Assembly: GCA_017933995.1 (NCBI GenBank)
Contig: JAGBKI010000020.1
Location: 62,001 to 126,000, forward strand
Origin: Bacteroidaceae bacterium
GTDB taxonomy: Bacteria > Bacteroidota > Bacteroidia > Bacteroidales > Bacteroidaceae
Direction of reading: 5' to 3'
Length of the DNA: 64,000 bases
In this document: positions 9,729 through 17,471 of the stretch, piece after piece
How the letters are laid out: each line of letters begins with the position of its first letter
Numbering within the stretch: the stretch's first letter is position 1
Made by a program: the position numbers and the translations under genes
Notes under the pieces: model-generated
The model's input: the letters and a program-made list of their open reading frames with translations, nothing else
Told to the model about the DNA's origin: nothing
Database searches by the model: none

Positions 9729-10103
9729 TCAACTCACGGGCATTCCCATTCCTGGTGGCGCGCGCAGCGCTGGAAGATGAAACAAGCGCCTTACTGGAAC
9801 GCTCACCACAAAATGCGTGGCGGGAGCAAAGGCGGTGGCGGGAGCAGCGGCCACACTGACCGAGCCAGGCAGGTATTGCAGCGAAAGGAACTGACACACC
9901 ACGCAGTCGGCTATGCCAGGCGTAGATTGCGACAGGTGGCCAGCATGGGGCTGGTTTGACAAGCACGCGCCACACTCCACGCCGTCGGTCACCGCATGAG
10001 CGGCTGGTGCGTGCAAGTGGAACGCGGGAAATAGCACCACAGGCAGGAAAACCGCCAGCAGCGCCCAAGCCGTAAGGCATCGGTATGTCTGCTTCGACCT
10101 CAT
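9729..10103 (-). CDS. Small membrane protein with periplasmic Cys/His motifs (DUF2946-like)
   Basis: The start is set at ATG 10103, giving 124 residues: the longer frame starts upstream of the promoter and would not be transcribed. One hydrophobic helix at about residues 10-28 is followed by FHLHAPAAHAV, then C-G-A-C, HAGHL, and C-V-V-C-Q. Paired CxxC motifs and His residues after a single helix recall the DUF2946 group found beside metal-uptake receptors. It heads a two-gene unit with the TonB receptor and could bind metal in the periplasm. The C-terminal half is Pro/Ala/Val-rich and unremarkable. Family placement is tentative. Confidence 0.6.
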   Translation of the reverse strand: MRSKQTYRCLTAWALLAVFLPVVLFPAFHLHAPAAHAVTDGVECGACLSNQPHAGHLSQSTPGIADCVVCQFLSLQYLPGSVSVAAAPATAFAPATHFVVSVPVRRLFHLPALRAPPGMGMPVS

Positions 10104-10113
10104 CTCTACGCCG

Positions 10114-10144
10114 CAAAAGTACAACAAATACCCGACCACGCAAA
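10114..10144 (-). promoter_or_regulatory. Strong -33/-7 promoter of the metal-uptake operon
   Basis: The minus strand has TTTG at 10144-10141, a 19-nt spacer, and TACTTTTG at 10121-10114, an exact match to the Bacteroidota promoter. The first usable ATG is only 10 nt beyond the -7 box, so the transcript should be leaderless or nearly so. Confidence 0.7.
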
Positions 10145-10584
10145 TCCACCGCGCGACGATTTTTACCCACACCAGCGCCTCGCCTTTGCCCCGCACGGAG
10201 ATGTTGGGCGGGAAGAGTTAGGAAGAATCGTAAAAAGACCGGGTAAATGACACTTGAAGCGTCTCCCCCTCTGTAAGGAATCGTAACCACGAAGCGATTG
10301 ATTAATATCCAAGAATTATAAAGGGGCGCTCCCGAGGAAGACTCATACACACCGAACGCACGCTTTTTGAGTTTACAGCCAAACGAGTATAGCTTGACGA
10401 GGTTCAGCCCCTGGAAACTCATCGTTAAAAGACTACGTCAAGAACAAATTACTGCACCCGGGCTACTCCCTCGTCGCAAATGACCTGGACTACAAAAAGA
10501 AGCACGATTCGCACAGCTAATCAAGGCTGCGCCAAGTTCTTCGGATATCATAAAAGTGAGGGTAAAATTCCCGGGGCACAGATA
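10145..10584. other. Gene-free spacer with a decayed repeat copy
   Basis: No convincing gene. A diverged copy of the REP-like repeat seen at 21729-22137 lies at 10249-10275 (GACACTTGAAGCGTC then CCCCCTCTGTAA). The remainder shows nothing recognisable. Confidence 0.5.
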
Positions 10585-10590
10585 TACGAC

Positions 10591-10624
10591 AACAAGCCCG
10601 CTCCTTGGCGGGAGCGGGCTTGTT
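10591..10624. terminator. Strong GC hairpin downstream of the sirtuin gene
   Basis: AACAAGCCCGCTCC and GGAGCGGGCTTGTT form a perfect 14-bp stem with a 6-nt loop. It lies about 70 nt past the end of the minus-strand sirtuin gene. There is no long T run, so it may be a stabilising or attenuating hairpin. Confidence 0.6.
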
Positions 10625-10693
10625 ATTTACTGGCACAGAGGGTATGGACACCAATTATAAAAGATCATTCGTGTAATTCGTGGATAAAAATCC

Positions 10694-11401
10694 TTATGTG
10701 ATAGTCAGCCTCCTCCGCAACTCGGCCACACCCTTTGAGGCGGGGAGTCCGATTACCTCCACCTCACGACGGGCGGGGACGCGCACCTCGGCGGGGTCGA
10801 TGAGCAGCAGGCGCGCGGCGGGCGGGGCGTAGCGCACCAGCCCGGCGGCGGGATAGACGTTGAGCGACGAGCCGATGATGACGAAGATGTCGGCCTTGGC
10901 CACCTCGGCGGCGGCCTCCTCAAGCCGTGGCACGGCCTCGCCGAACCACACAATCCACGGGCGCAGCAGCGAGCCGTCGCCGGCGAGCGTGCCGGGCTGC
11001 ACCTCCCACTCGTCGTCGCGCAGCGTGCGCCAGTAGCGCGGATTGTCGGGCTGGCGCGAGGAGCACATCTTCATCAGTTCGCCGTGCAGGTGAATGACGT
11101 GCGTGCTGCCCGCCCGCTCGTGCAGGTCGTCGACGTTCTGCGTGATGACGGTCACGTCGTAGTCGCGTTCGAGCGCGGCCACGTCGAGATGCCCCTGGTT
11201 GGGACTGGCCTCCACAAGCCCCTTGCGCAGGCTGTTGTAGAACTGCGTGACAAGCGTGGGGTTGCGCGCCCAGCCTTCGGGCGTGGCCACTTCCTCCACG
11301 GGGTGTTTCTCCCACAGCCCGCCCTTGTCGCGGAACGTGCTGAAACCGCTCTCGGCACTCATCCCTGCGCCGCTGAGAATTACGAGTTTTTGCATATCCA
11401 T
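10694..11401 (-). CDS. cobB: NAD-dependent protein deacylase (sirtuin)
   Basis: 235-residue Sir2-family enzyme that removes acyl groups from lysines using NAD+. Visible motifs: LSGAGMSAESGFSTFRD (NAD binding), TQNVDDLHERAG (the TQNxDxLH motif), HLHGE (catalytic His), WFGE and IIGSSLNVYPAAGL. The four zinc-binding cysteines of most sirtuins are missing: the region reads KMCSSRQPDNPRYW with one Cys. I recall the same state in other Bacteroidales sirtuins. M3 is an alternative start. It diverges from the FKBP cluster, with its own TATTTTTG box at 11443-11436. Confidence 0.9.
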   Translation of the reverse strand: MDMQKLVILSGAGMSAESGFSTFRDKGGLWEKHPVEEVATPEGWARNPTLVTQFYNSLRKGLVEASPNQGHLDVAALERDYDVTVITQNVDDLHERAGSTHVIHLHGELMKMCSSRQPDNPRYWRTLRDDEWEVQPGTLAGDGSLLRPWIVWFGEAVPRLEEAAAEVAKADIFVIIGSSLNVYPAAGLVRYAPPAARLLLIDPAEVRVPARREVEVIGLPASKGVAELRRRLTIT

Positions 11402-11435
11402 GGTGTTTTAAGGTCTTGAAACCTCGTTCGCACAG

Positions 11436-11443
11436 CAAAAATA
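11436..11443 (-). promoter_or_regulatory. -7 box of the sirtuin gene
   Basis: The minus strand reads TATTTTTG (TAnnTTTG), 34 nt before the start at 11401. No clear -33 box. Confidence 0.45.
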
Positions 11444-11486
11444 CGAAAAAAGAAAGGCGCGCGGCGGGCGGGCGAAAGGTTTTCCT

Positions 11487-11494
11487 TACTTTTG
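11487..11494 (+). promoter_or_regulatory. -7 box of the FKBP cluster
   Basis: TACTTTTG matches the -7 consensus 53 nt upstream of the first FKBP start at 11548. It diverges from the sirtuin box 43 nt away. The -33 region is GC-rich with no TTTG. Confidence 0.5.
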
Positions 11495-11547
11495 TGCGCT
11501 TTTTCAGAACTTTACACCGAAAAACCTCAAACCTACACCTACTTCCA

Positions 11548-12141
11548 ATGAACAGACTCAGCTACGCCCTCGGTATGATAATAGGGCGTCAGTTCCGCGA
11601 AATGGGCGTGGAGGATTTCTCCGCCCCCGACTTCGCGCAGGCCGTGGCCGACATACTGGGCGGCGGCGACACCCGCCTCTCCGACATTGAGGCGCAGCAG
11701 GAAATAACCGCGTTCCAACAGCAACAGAAAGCCCGCGAGGCCGAGAAAGGCAAGGCCGCGCGCCAGGCCGGCGAGGACTTCCTGGCCGCCAACGCCAAGA
11801 AGGAGGGTGTGACCGTCACCGAGAGCGGCCTGCAGTACGTCGTCCTGCAGGAAGGCACGGGCGCGAAGCCCACCGCCGCGCAGACCGTGCGTTGCCACTA
11901 CGAGGGACGCCTCATCGACGGCACCGTCTTCGACAGCAGTTACCGCCGTGGCGTGCCCGCCGAGTTCCCCCTGAACGGCGTCATCAGCGGCTGGACCGAG
12001 GGTCTGCAACTGATGGGCGAAGGCGCCAAGTTCCGCTTCTTCATCCCCTACGACCTAGCCTACGGCGCACGCGGCGCGGGCGGCAGCATCCCCCCCTACG
12101 CTGCCCTTGTCTTCGACGTGGAACTTATCAAGGTGCTATAG
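11548..12141 (+). CDS. FKBP-type peptidyl-prolyl isomerase 1 (cytoplasmic, FklB-like)
   Basis: 197 residues starting MNRLSYALGM; the ATG at 11548 is chosen because the longer frame begins upstream of the -7 box. No signal peptide, so cytoplasmic. The N-terminal helical dimerisation segment includes YALGMIIGRQF and a Gln-rich helix (IEAQQEITAFQQQQKA). The FKBP domain runs from about residue 90, with VRCHYEGRLIDGTVFDSS, FPLNGVISGWTEGLQLM and FFIPYDLAYGARGAGG. It catalyses cis-trans isomerisation of X-Pro bonds. It is first of four consecutive FKBP genes, 26 nt before the next. Confidence 0.9.
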   Translation: MNRLSYALGMIIGRQFREMGVEDFSAPDFAQAVADILGGGDTRLSDIEAQQEITAFQQQQKAREAEKGKAARQAGEDFLAANAKKEGVTVTESGLQYVVLQEGTGAKPTAAQTVRCHYEGRLIDGTVFDSSYRRGVPAEFPLNGVISGWTEGLQLMGEGAKFRFFIPYDLAYGARGAGGSIPPYAALVFDVELIKVL

Positions 12142-12167
12142 AACTAAACAACTCAAAAAATACCACA

Positions 12168-13049
12168 ATGAAAAAGATTTTCCTTTTCGTGGCCCTCGTG
12201 GCTGCAACCGTGCTGACCTCCTGCAACGGAGGCGGCAAAACAGGCGACGGACAGATTGACTCGCTCAGTTATATGATTGGTATGGCCAGCGGCAACCCCG
12301 AGCAGATTGCGCAATATCTCGCTATGCAGGGCAGCGACTCCACCTTTGTCGAGGATTTTGTCAAAGGTCTGAAAGAAGGTATGTCCATCGGCGACAACAA
12401 GAAGAAGTTAGCCTATTTCCAAGGCGTGATGGCAGGTATGCAGACCCAGAAGCAACTCTTCAGCAACGTGGAGGCTCAGATTTTCGGATCCGACAGCACA
12501 CGCCACCTCAGCGAGACGCAGTATCTGCTCGGCCTCAGCGACGGGCTAAACCGCAAAACCAAAATTGTTATTAACGGTGTGAAATGCGGTCCCGAGCAGG
12601 CAGCCGAATATGTAGACTCCGTCTTCCGCAAACTGAGCGACGAAGCTCTGGCTCGCCAGTACGCCAAGGAGAAGAAAGCCTCCGAGGAGTATATGGCCAA
12701 GATTGCCAAGACTGCGGGAGTGAAGCCACTGGGCAACGGTGTCTACTACAAAGTCATAACCGAGGGTGCAGGTGAAAAGCTCACCGCCGACGCCACCGCC
12801 CGAGTCAAGTATGAAGGTCGCCTCATCGACGGCACCGTATTCGACCAGAGCAAGGAAGGCGAGCCCTCTGATCTACGCGTGGGCGGCGTAGTGCCTGGCT
12901 TCAAGGCCGCACTGCTCGCTATGCCCGTCGGCTCTGTTTGGGAGGTCTACATTCCCTACGATCAGGCATACGGCGCCAACCCCATGGGCGATCGTCTACC
13001 CGCTTTCTCTACCCTCATCTTCAAGATTGAACTGGTGGGGAAGAAGTGA
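12168..13049 (+). CDS. FKBP-type peptidyl-prolyl isomerase 2 (lipoprotein)
   Basis: 293 residues starting MKKIFLFVALVAATVLTSC, a lipoprotein signal with Cys19. The N-terminal helical domain begins IDSLSYMIGM, and a charged helix precedes the C-terminal FKBP domain (about residues 200-293: VKYEGRLIDGTVFDQS, VVPGFKAALLAMPVG, YIPYDQAYGANPMG). It is probably a periplasm-facing folding factor. Codon use is less GC-rich than its neighbours (ATT, TAT, AAG frequent). It is followed by a large inverted repeat (13053-13166) before the third paralogue. Confidence 0.9.
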   Translation: MKKIFLFVALVAATVLTSCNGGGKTGDGQIDSLSYMIGMASGNPEQIAQYLAMQGSDSTFVEDFVKGLKEGMSIGDNKKKLAYFQGVMAGMQTQKQLFSNVEAQIFGSDSTRHLSETQYLLGLSDGLNRKTKIVINGVKCGPEQAAEYVDSVFRKLSDEALARQYAKEKKASEEYMAKIAKTAGVKPLGNGVYYKVITEGAGEKLTADATARVKYEGRLIDGTVFDQSKEGEPSDLRVGGVVPGFKAALLAMPVGSVWEVYIPYDQAYGANPMGDRLPAFSTLIFKIELVGKK

Positions 13050-13052
13050 ATG

Positions 13053-13166
13053 AAAAGGTTTAATGAAGTTTAAGAGGTTTAAGAGGTTTAAGCCTTGCGG
13101 AACGAGGCTGGACGGATTAAACCTCTTAAACCTCATTAAACCTCTTAAACCTCTTAAAAAAACCTT
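13053..13166. repeat. Inverted repeat with 9-bp-repeat arms and GC-rich core (copy A)
   Basis: The left arm (about 13053-13091) is tandem AGGTTTAAG, and the right arm (about 13117-13166) is tandem TTAAACCTC with one 10-nt unit. They flank a core that starts GCCTTGCGGAACGAGGC. The core matches the reverse complement of the core in copy C (26880-27001). It would form a long hairpin between FKBP 2 and FKBP 3. Confidence 0.8.
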
Positions 13167-13172
13167 TCAACC

Positions 13173-14093
13173 GTGAAACGTCTCATTCTCCTCGCCCTGC
13201 CCCTGCTGCTCGGTCTCGCGGCTTGTCAGCACAAGGAAATTCCGCAGGCGCGCCTGAAGACGAAACTCGACACGCTGGCCTACTGCCTCGGTGCCAGCCA
13301 GGCGCCCGACAGGGTCGGCATCGGGCAGATGCTGGCCAACGTGCACAGCGACAGCACCCGCATCGAGGACTTCCTCAGCGGCCTCTACGAAGGGCTTTCC
13401 AAAGGCGCGGAAGCCTACGAGGCGAACAAGACCGACGCCGCGTCGCTGGCCTACAACCAGGGCATCAGTATCGGCATCGAACTGCTCGACCGCTCCATAG
13501 CCCGCACCGAGCACTACCTGCAACTCGGCGACAGCCTCCACCTGCCCGTAGACGAGTTCGCGGCGGCTTTCGCCGACGTCGTACACGGCAAAATCTCCCT
13601 CCTCGTGGGCGGTAAGCCTGCCACACGCGAGCAACTCTCCGACATCGGCGGGCGGCTGATGGAAACCGTCGCCGACGAACGCGCCGAGGCACTCTACGGC
13701 GCACAGAAGCGAGCCGGACTGGACTACATCGCCCAAAAAACCAAGGAAGAGGGCGTCCGTCCGCTCCAGGACGGCATATATTATAAGGAGTTGCAGACCG
13801 GCCACGGCGCCAAGCCCACAGCCAGCAGCACCGTGCAGGTGCGCTACGAGGGGCGCTTCATCGACGGCAAGGTGTTCGACGCCACCGCCAACCACGGCAC
13901 GAACGAGTACGACGAGTTCAAGGTGGGCCAGGTCATAAAAGGCTGGCAGAAAGCCCTCGCGCAGATGCCCGTCGGCGCCAAGTGGGAGGTCTACATCCCC
14001 TACGACCAAGCCTACGGCCCCGCCGGCAACCCGCCCGACATGCCCCCCTACTCCACCCTCATCTTCACGATGGAACTAATTGCAATCAAGTAA
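13173..14093 (+). CDS. FKBP-type peptidyl-prolyl isomerase 3 (lipoprotein)
   Basis: 306 residues starting MKRLILLALPLLLGLAAC, a lipoprotein signal with Cys18. The N-terminal helical domain starts LDTLAYCLGASQ. The C-terminal FKBP domain (about 210-306) has VRYEGRFIDGKVFDAT, QVIKGWQKALAQMPVG and YIPYDQAYGPAGN. Same fold and order as its neighbours, with a longer insert before the FKBP domain. It contains the CATATATTATAAGGAG motif at 13775-13790 (encoding IYYKE), strikingly AT-rich for this GC-rich gene. The next paralogue follows after 30 nt. Confidence 0.9.
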   Translation: MKRLILLALPLLLGLAACQHKEIPQARLKTKLDTLAYCLGASQAPDRVGIGQMLANVHSDSTRIEDFLSGLYEGLSKGAEAYEANKTDAASLAYNQGISIGIELLDRSIARTEHYLQLGDSLHLPVDEFAAAFADVVHGKISLLVGGKPATREQLSDIGGRLMETVADERAEALYGAQKRAGLDYIAQKTKEEGVRPLQDGIYYKELQTGHGAKPTASSTVQVRYEGRFIDGKVFDATANHGTNEYDEFKVGQVIKGWQKALAQMPVGAKWEVYIPYDQAYGPAGNPPDMPPYSTLIFTMELIAIK

Positions 14094-14123
14094 ATAATAA
14101 AGACTCTAGAACCCCCAGCCCCA

Positions 14124-15038
14124 ATGAAACTCCGCATCATTCTCCTTTTCTGCGCCGCCGCGCTCATCGCCCCCACGGCCAGCGCACAGCGCAAAGGCGG
14201 CAAGTCGCGCCGCCAGCAGCAGACCGAAGCCACACAGTTGGCCACGGCCATCGCCTCCCTCGACACCATCATCACCTCCACCCCCGTCGCCGCCGACAGT
14301 TTCAGCATAGCCGCCGGTGCCGCTCTCGCACCCAGCCTGCGCCAGTACGCCGTGATGCAGATGGGCGTGGACGAGAAGTATATGGAAGACTTCATCCGCG
14401 GCCTGCGCACTGCCCCCGATGCCGAATACGCCAAGAAGATGAGCGCCTTCGCCGCCGGTCTGACCATCGGCCAGCAGAACCAGAACAACGTCATCCCCGG
14501 CCTCAACCGCAGCGCCACGGGCAACGACACCACCGCCTACCTCGTCGAGCCGCTCTTCCTTGACGCCTTGGCGCAGGGCGTCGAGGGCACCGGCGCACTC
14601 ACCGCCGACCAGGGCCGCGCCATCGTAGACCGCCAGGTGGCCTACCAGTCGCAGGTGTACAACTACGCCAACGCCCGCTTCCTCGTCGAGAACGCCGTGC
14701 GCGACAGCGTCGTCACCCTTCCCAGCGGTATGCAGTACAAAGTGCTACAGCGCGGCCAGGGTGCCGTGGCCACCGACAGCAGCACCGTCGAGGTGAACTA
14801 CGAAGGCCACCTCATCGACGGCACCGTGTTCGACAGCAGCTACCAGCGCGGGCAGACCGCCTCCTTCAAGCCCACGCAGGTCATCAAGGGCTGGACCGAG
14901 GCACTCACCATGATGCCCGAAGGCAGCGTCTGGGAACTCTACATCCCCTACAACCTCGCATACGGCGAGCAGGGCAACCGCAACATCCCCGGCTTCAGCA
15001 CCCTTATCTTCAAGGTTGAGGTCGTCAAAGTTAATTGA
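14124..15038 (+). CDS. FKBP-type peptidyl-prolyl isomerase 4 (periplasmic)
   Basis: 304 residues with a signal-peptidase-I type leader (MKLRIILLFCAAALIAPTASAQ) and no lipobox. A basic RKGGKSRRQQQ stretch follows the cleavage site. The N-terminal helical domain differs most from the other three. The FKBP domain at about 210-304 has VNYEGHLIDGTVFDSS, QVIKGWTEALTMMPEG and YIPYNLAYGEQGN. It is probably soluble in the periplasm. It is followed by a core-and-arm inverted repeat and then cysS. Confidence 0.9.
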   Translation: MKLRIILLFCAAALIAPTASAQRKGGKSRRQQQTEATQLATAIASLDTIITSTPVAADSFSIAAGAALAPSLRQYAVMQMGVDEKYMEDFIRGLRTAPDAEYAKKMSAFAAGLTIGQQNQNNVIPGLNRSATGNDTTAYLVEPLFLDALAQGVEGTGALTADQGRAIVDRQVAYQSQVYNYANARFLVENAVRDSVVTLPSGMQYKVLQRGQGAVATDSSTVEVNYEGHLIDGTVFDSSYQRGQTASFKPTQVIKGWTEALTMMPEGSVWELYIPYNLAYGEQGNRNIPGFSTLIFKVEVVKVN

Positions 15039-15135
15039 CCATTGAACATTGACCATTGACCATTGGCTGTCGCGACGAAACACGTGCCGGAAGGCAACGG
15101 TCAATGGTCAATCATCAATGGTCAATGTTCAATAA
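15031..15135. repeat. Inverted repeat with 7-bp-repeat arms (copy B)
   Basis: The left arm repeats ATTGACC/ATTGAAC (15031-15067) and the right arm repeats its complement (GGTCAAT; about 15101-15135). The loop contains CGTGCCGGAAGGCA, shared with copy C (CGTGCCGCAAGGCA). The left arm overlaps the last codons of FKBP 4, and the repeat ends 15 nt before cysS. Confidence 0.8.
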
Positions 15136-15149
15136 ATACACCTCTTGAA

Positions 15150-16622
15150 ATGCTAACCATCTACAACACCCTCTCCCGCCGCAAGGAGGTGTTCCGCCCG
15201 CTGGTGGAAGGGCACGTGGGCATGTACGTCTGCGGCCCCACCGTCTACGGCGACGCCCACCTGGGCCACGCACGCCCCGCCGTGACGTTCGACACCCTCT
15301 TCCGCTACCTCCGCCACCTCGGCTATAAAGTGCGCTACGTCCGCAACATCACCGACGTAGGCCACCTCGAACACGACGCCGACGAGGGCGAAGACAAGAT
15401 AGCCAAAAAGGCACGCCTCGAACAACTGGAGCCGATGGAAGTGGCACAGTACTACACCAACCGCTTCCACGACGCCATGGCCGCCCTCGGCTGCCTGCCG
15501 CCCAGCATCGAGCCGCACGCCAGCGGACACATCATCGAGCAGATAGCTCTCGTACAGCAGATTCTCGACGCGGGCTACGCCTACGTCTCCAACGGCTCCG
15601 TCTATTTCGACGTCGAGAAATACAGCCGCGACCACCACTACGGCAAACTCTCCGGGCGCAACCTGGACGACGTCATCAACGCCAGCCGAGAACTCGACGG
15701 CGTGGGCGAGAAGCGCAACCAGGTGGACTTCGCCCTGTGGAAGAAAGCCCAGCCCGAGCACATCATGCGCTGGCCCTCGCCCTGGAGCGACGGCTTCCCC
15801 GGCTGGCACTGCGAATGCACCGCCATGGGGCGCAAGTATCTCGGCGAGCACTTCGACATACACGGCGGAGGCATGGACCTCGTCTTCCCCCACCACGAGT
15901 GCGAGATTGCGCAGGCCGTGGCCAGCCAGGGCGACGAAGCCGTGCGCTACTGGATGCACAACAACATGGTCACCATCGGCGGGCAGAAGATGGGAAAGAG
16001 CCTCGGCAACTTCATCACGCTGTCGCAGTTCTTCAGCGGCCAGCATCCGATGCTCACCCAGGCTTTCAGCCCCATGACCATCCGCTTCTTCATCCTCCAG
16101 GCCCACTACCGCTCCACGCTCGACTTCTCCAACGATGCCCTCATCGCCTCCGGCAAAGGGCTGGAACGCCTGTTCGAGGCGATGAAACAACTGGAGCGCA
16201 TCGACGTCGTGGCCGACGCGCAAATCACCGAGCAATACGCGCAGGATTTGTCCGACAAGTGCCGCGAGGCTATGGACGACGACCTCAACACCCCCATCGT
16301 CATCAGCCACCTCTTCGACGCCTGCCGCCTCATCAACCAGCTGGCCGACCGCAAGGCCAGCATCTCGCCCGCCGGACTGGAAGCCCTCGCCGCCACGATG
16401 AAGACCATCGTCGGCGACATCCTCGGCCTGCGCAGCGAGGCCGAGCAGGGCAACGCCGAACGTGAAAAGAGTTTCGCCGGCGCCGTCGACCTCCTGCTCG
16501 ACGTGCGCGCCCAGGCCAAGGCCGCCAAGGACTGGGCCACCAGCGACCGCATCCGCGACAGCCTCGCCGCCCTCGGCTTCCAAATCAAGGACACCAAGGA
16601 AGGCGCCACCTGGAAACTCTGA
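15150..16622 (+). CDS. cysS: Cysteine--tRNA ligase
   Basis: 490 residues; the start at ATG 15150 ([15 protein letters not shown]) is set by family alignment, since the longer frame would translate the preceding inverted repeat. It charges tRNA-Cys with cysteine in the cytoplasm. Motifs: [17 protein letters not shown] (zinc Cys and the HxGH signature), [17 protein letters not shown] (zinc ligands) and KMGKSLGNF (the KMSKS loop). Length is normal for the family. It may be read through from the FKBP cluster, with the hairpin between them modulating expression. Confidence 0.97.
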   Translation: MLTIYNTLSRRKEVFRPLVEGHVGMYVCGPTVYGDAHLGHARPAVTFDTLFRYLRHLGYKVRYVRNITDVGHLEHDADEGEDKIAKKARLEQLEPMEVAQYYTNRFHDAMAALGCLPPSIEPHASGHIIEQIALVQQILDAGYAYVSNGSVYFDVEKYSRDHHYGKLSGRNLDDVINASRELDGVGEKRNQVDFALWKKAQPEHIMRWPSPWSDGFPGWHCECTAMGRKYLGEHFDIHGGGMDLVFPHHECEIAQAVASQGDEAVRYWMHNNMVTIGGQKMGKSLGNFITLSQFFSGQHPMLTQAFSPMTIRFFILQAHYRSTLDFSNDALIASGKGLERLFEAMKQLERIDVVADAQITEQYAQDLSDKCREAMDDDLNTPIVISHLFDACRLINQLADRKASISPAGLEALAATMKTIVGDILGLRSEAEQGNAEREKSFAGAVDLLLDVRAQAKAAKDWATSDRIRDSLAALGFQIKDTKEGATWKL

Positions 16623-16649
16623 AGACAATACACGTTATACAATATCCAT

Positions 16650-16708
16650 TAGACAATAAACGTTGGCGGCGCTCCAAACATGGGGACACGGCCAACGTTT
16701 ATTGTCTA
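16650..16708. repeat. 18-bp perfect inverted repeat after cysS
   Basis: TAGACAATAAACGTTGGC (16650-16667) and its exact reverse complement (16691-16708) flank a 23-nt loop. It may serve as the cysS terminator. An extra ACAATA-type unit just upstream suggests the left arm is also built from short repeats. Confidence 0.7.
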
Positions 16709-16734
16709 TAAACCCTTCCGTCCGCCACAAACGA

Positions 16735-16776
16735 CTTCGCGCCGCCTTCTCGTTTATAAGAGGAGGCGGCGCGAAG
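16735..16776. terminator. GC-rich hairpin between convergent genes
   Basis: CTTCGCGCCGCCTTCTC pairs with GGAGGCGGCGCGAAG around a TTTATAAGA loop, between cysS (plus) and the barrel protein gene (minus). Confidence 0.6.
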
Positions 16777-16804
16777 CGTATTGGAAAGCGCGCGAGGCGA
16801 CGGG

Positions 16805-17356
16805 TCAGAAACGGTAGAAGATGCCGAAGGTGAGGTCGTTGCGGCTGATGTCGAAGCCGAAACCGTCGCGATAGAGCCCCACTTCGCTATCGGCATAGCC
16901 CAAGAAACCGGTGTGCGCCACAGCATAGAACGACTTGCCCAGCGCCACGCTTACACCAGGACGAAAACCGACGCGGAAGCTGTTGCGCGACTGTTGCGCG
17001 GTGGTTTTGCTGGTGGCGAAGCCCACAGTGAAGTCTGTAAAGAGTTCCACAGGGCCTGCCTGCAGCGCAGTGTAGCGCACATAGGGCGAAAGCTCGAACG
17101 AACGCGTCGTGGTGGCATCGTCGCCGGGCAGCGGATTTTCTTTGACGCGCGGACTGCGGTCGTTGTAGTATCCGAACAAGGCGCCAAAGGTCAATTCTTC
17201 GTTCCATTGGTAGCCCACCTCGGGCTGTATGGTGAAGCGCTTGTGGTGCGTGTCGCCGTCGCGCCACCATCCCAAGCGGCCACCGGCATAGAACTGCGCG
17301 CTGGCACCGAGTGTGGAGGTCAGCAGCACAAGGGCTGTGAGCAGGGTTCTTTTCAT
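16805..17356 (-). CDS. Outer-membrane beta-barrel protein (porin-like)
   Basis: 183 residues with a signal peptide (LTSTLGASAQ). Mature sequence starts FYAGGRLGWWRDG and continues as alternating amphipathic strands ending FGIFYRF, with a C-terminal Phe typical of barrels inserted by BAM. About eight strands can be counted, resembling the small OmpA/OmpX-like barrel family. No peptidoglycan-binding domain. A TACTTTTG box lies at 17398-17391. Substrate or role unknown. Confidence 0.8.
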   Translation of the reverse strand: MKRTLLTALVLLTSTLGASAQFYAGGRLGWWRDGDTHHKRFTIQPEVGYQWNEELTFGALFGYYNDRSPRVKENPLPGDDATTTRSFELSPYVRYTALQAGPVELFTDFTVGFATSKTTAQQSRNSFRVGFRPGVSVALGKSFYAVAHTGFLGYADSEVGLYRDGFGFDISRNDLTFGIFYRF

Positions 17357-17390
17357 CGTTCGTTTTCGATTGGTTTGCGATTAACGGCTG

Positions 17391-17398
17391 CAAAAGTA
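17391..17398 (-). promoter_or_regulatory. -7 box of the barrel protein gene
   Basis: TACTTTTG on the minus strand, 34 nt before the start at 17356; no TTTG at the usual -33 position. Confidence 0.45.
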
Positions 17399-17471
17399 GC
17401 AACAAAACCGATAATACTCCCTATGGTTTTGGTTTTTTTGCGCGCCGGGAGTGCAAACGCGCCCCTTGGCT

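Noticed and set aside
9685-10422. 245-codon open frame on the minus strand
   Set aside because: It overlaps the better-supported small Cys/His protein in another frame and crosses its promoter; no domain or signal.
15153-16628. 491-codon open frame on the minus strand
   Set aside because: Antisense shadow of cysS.
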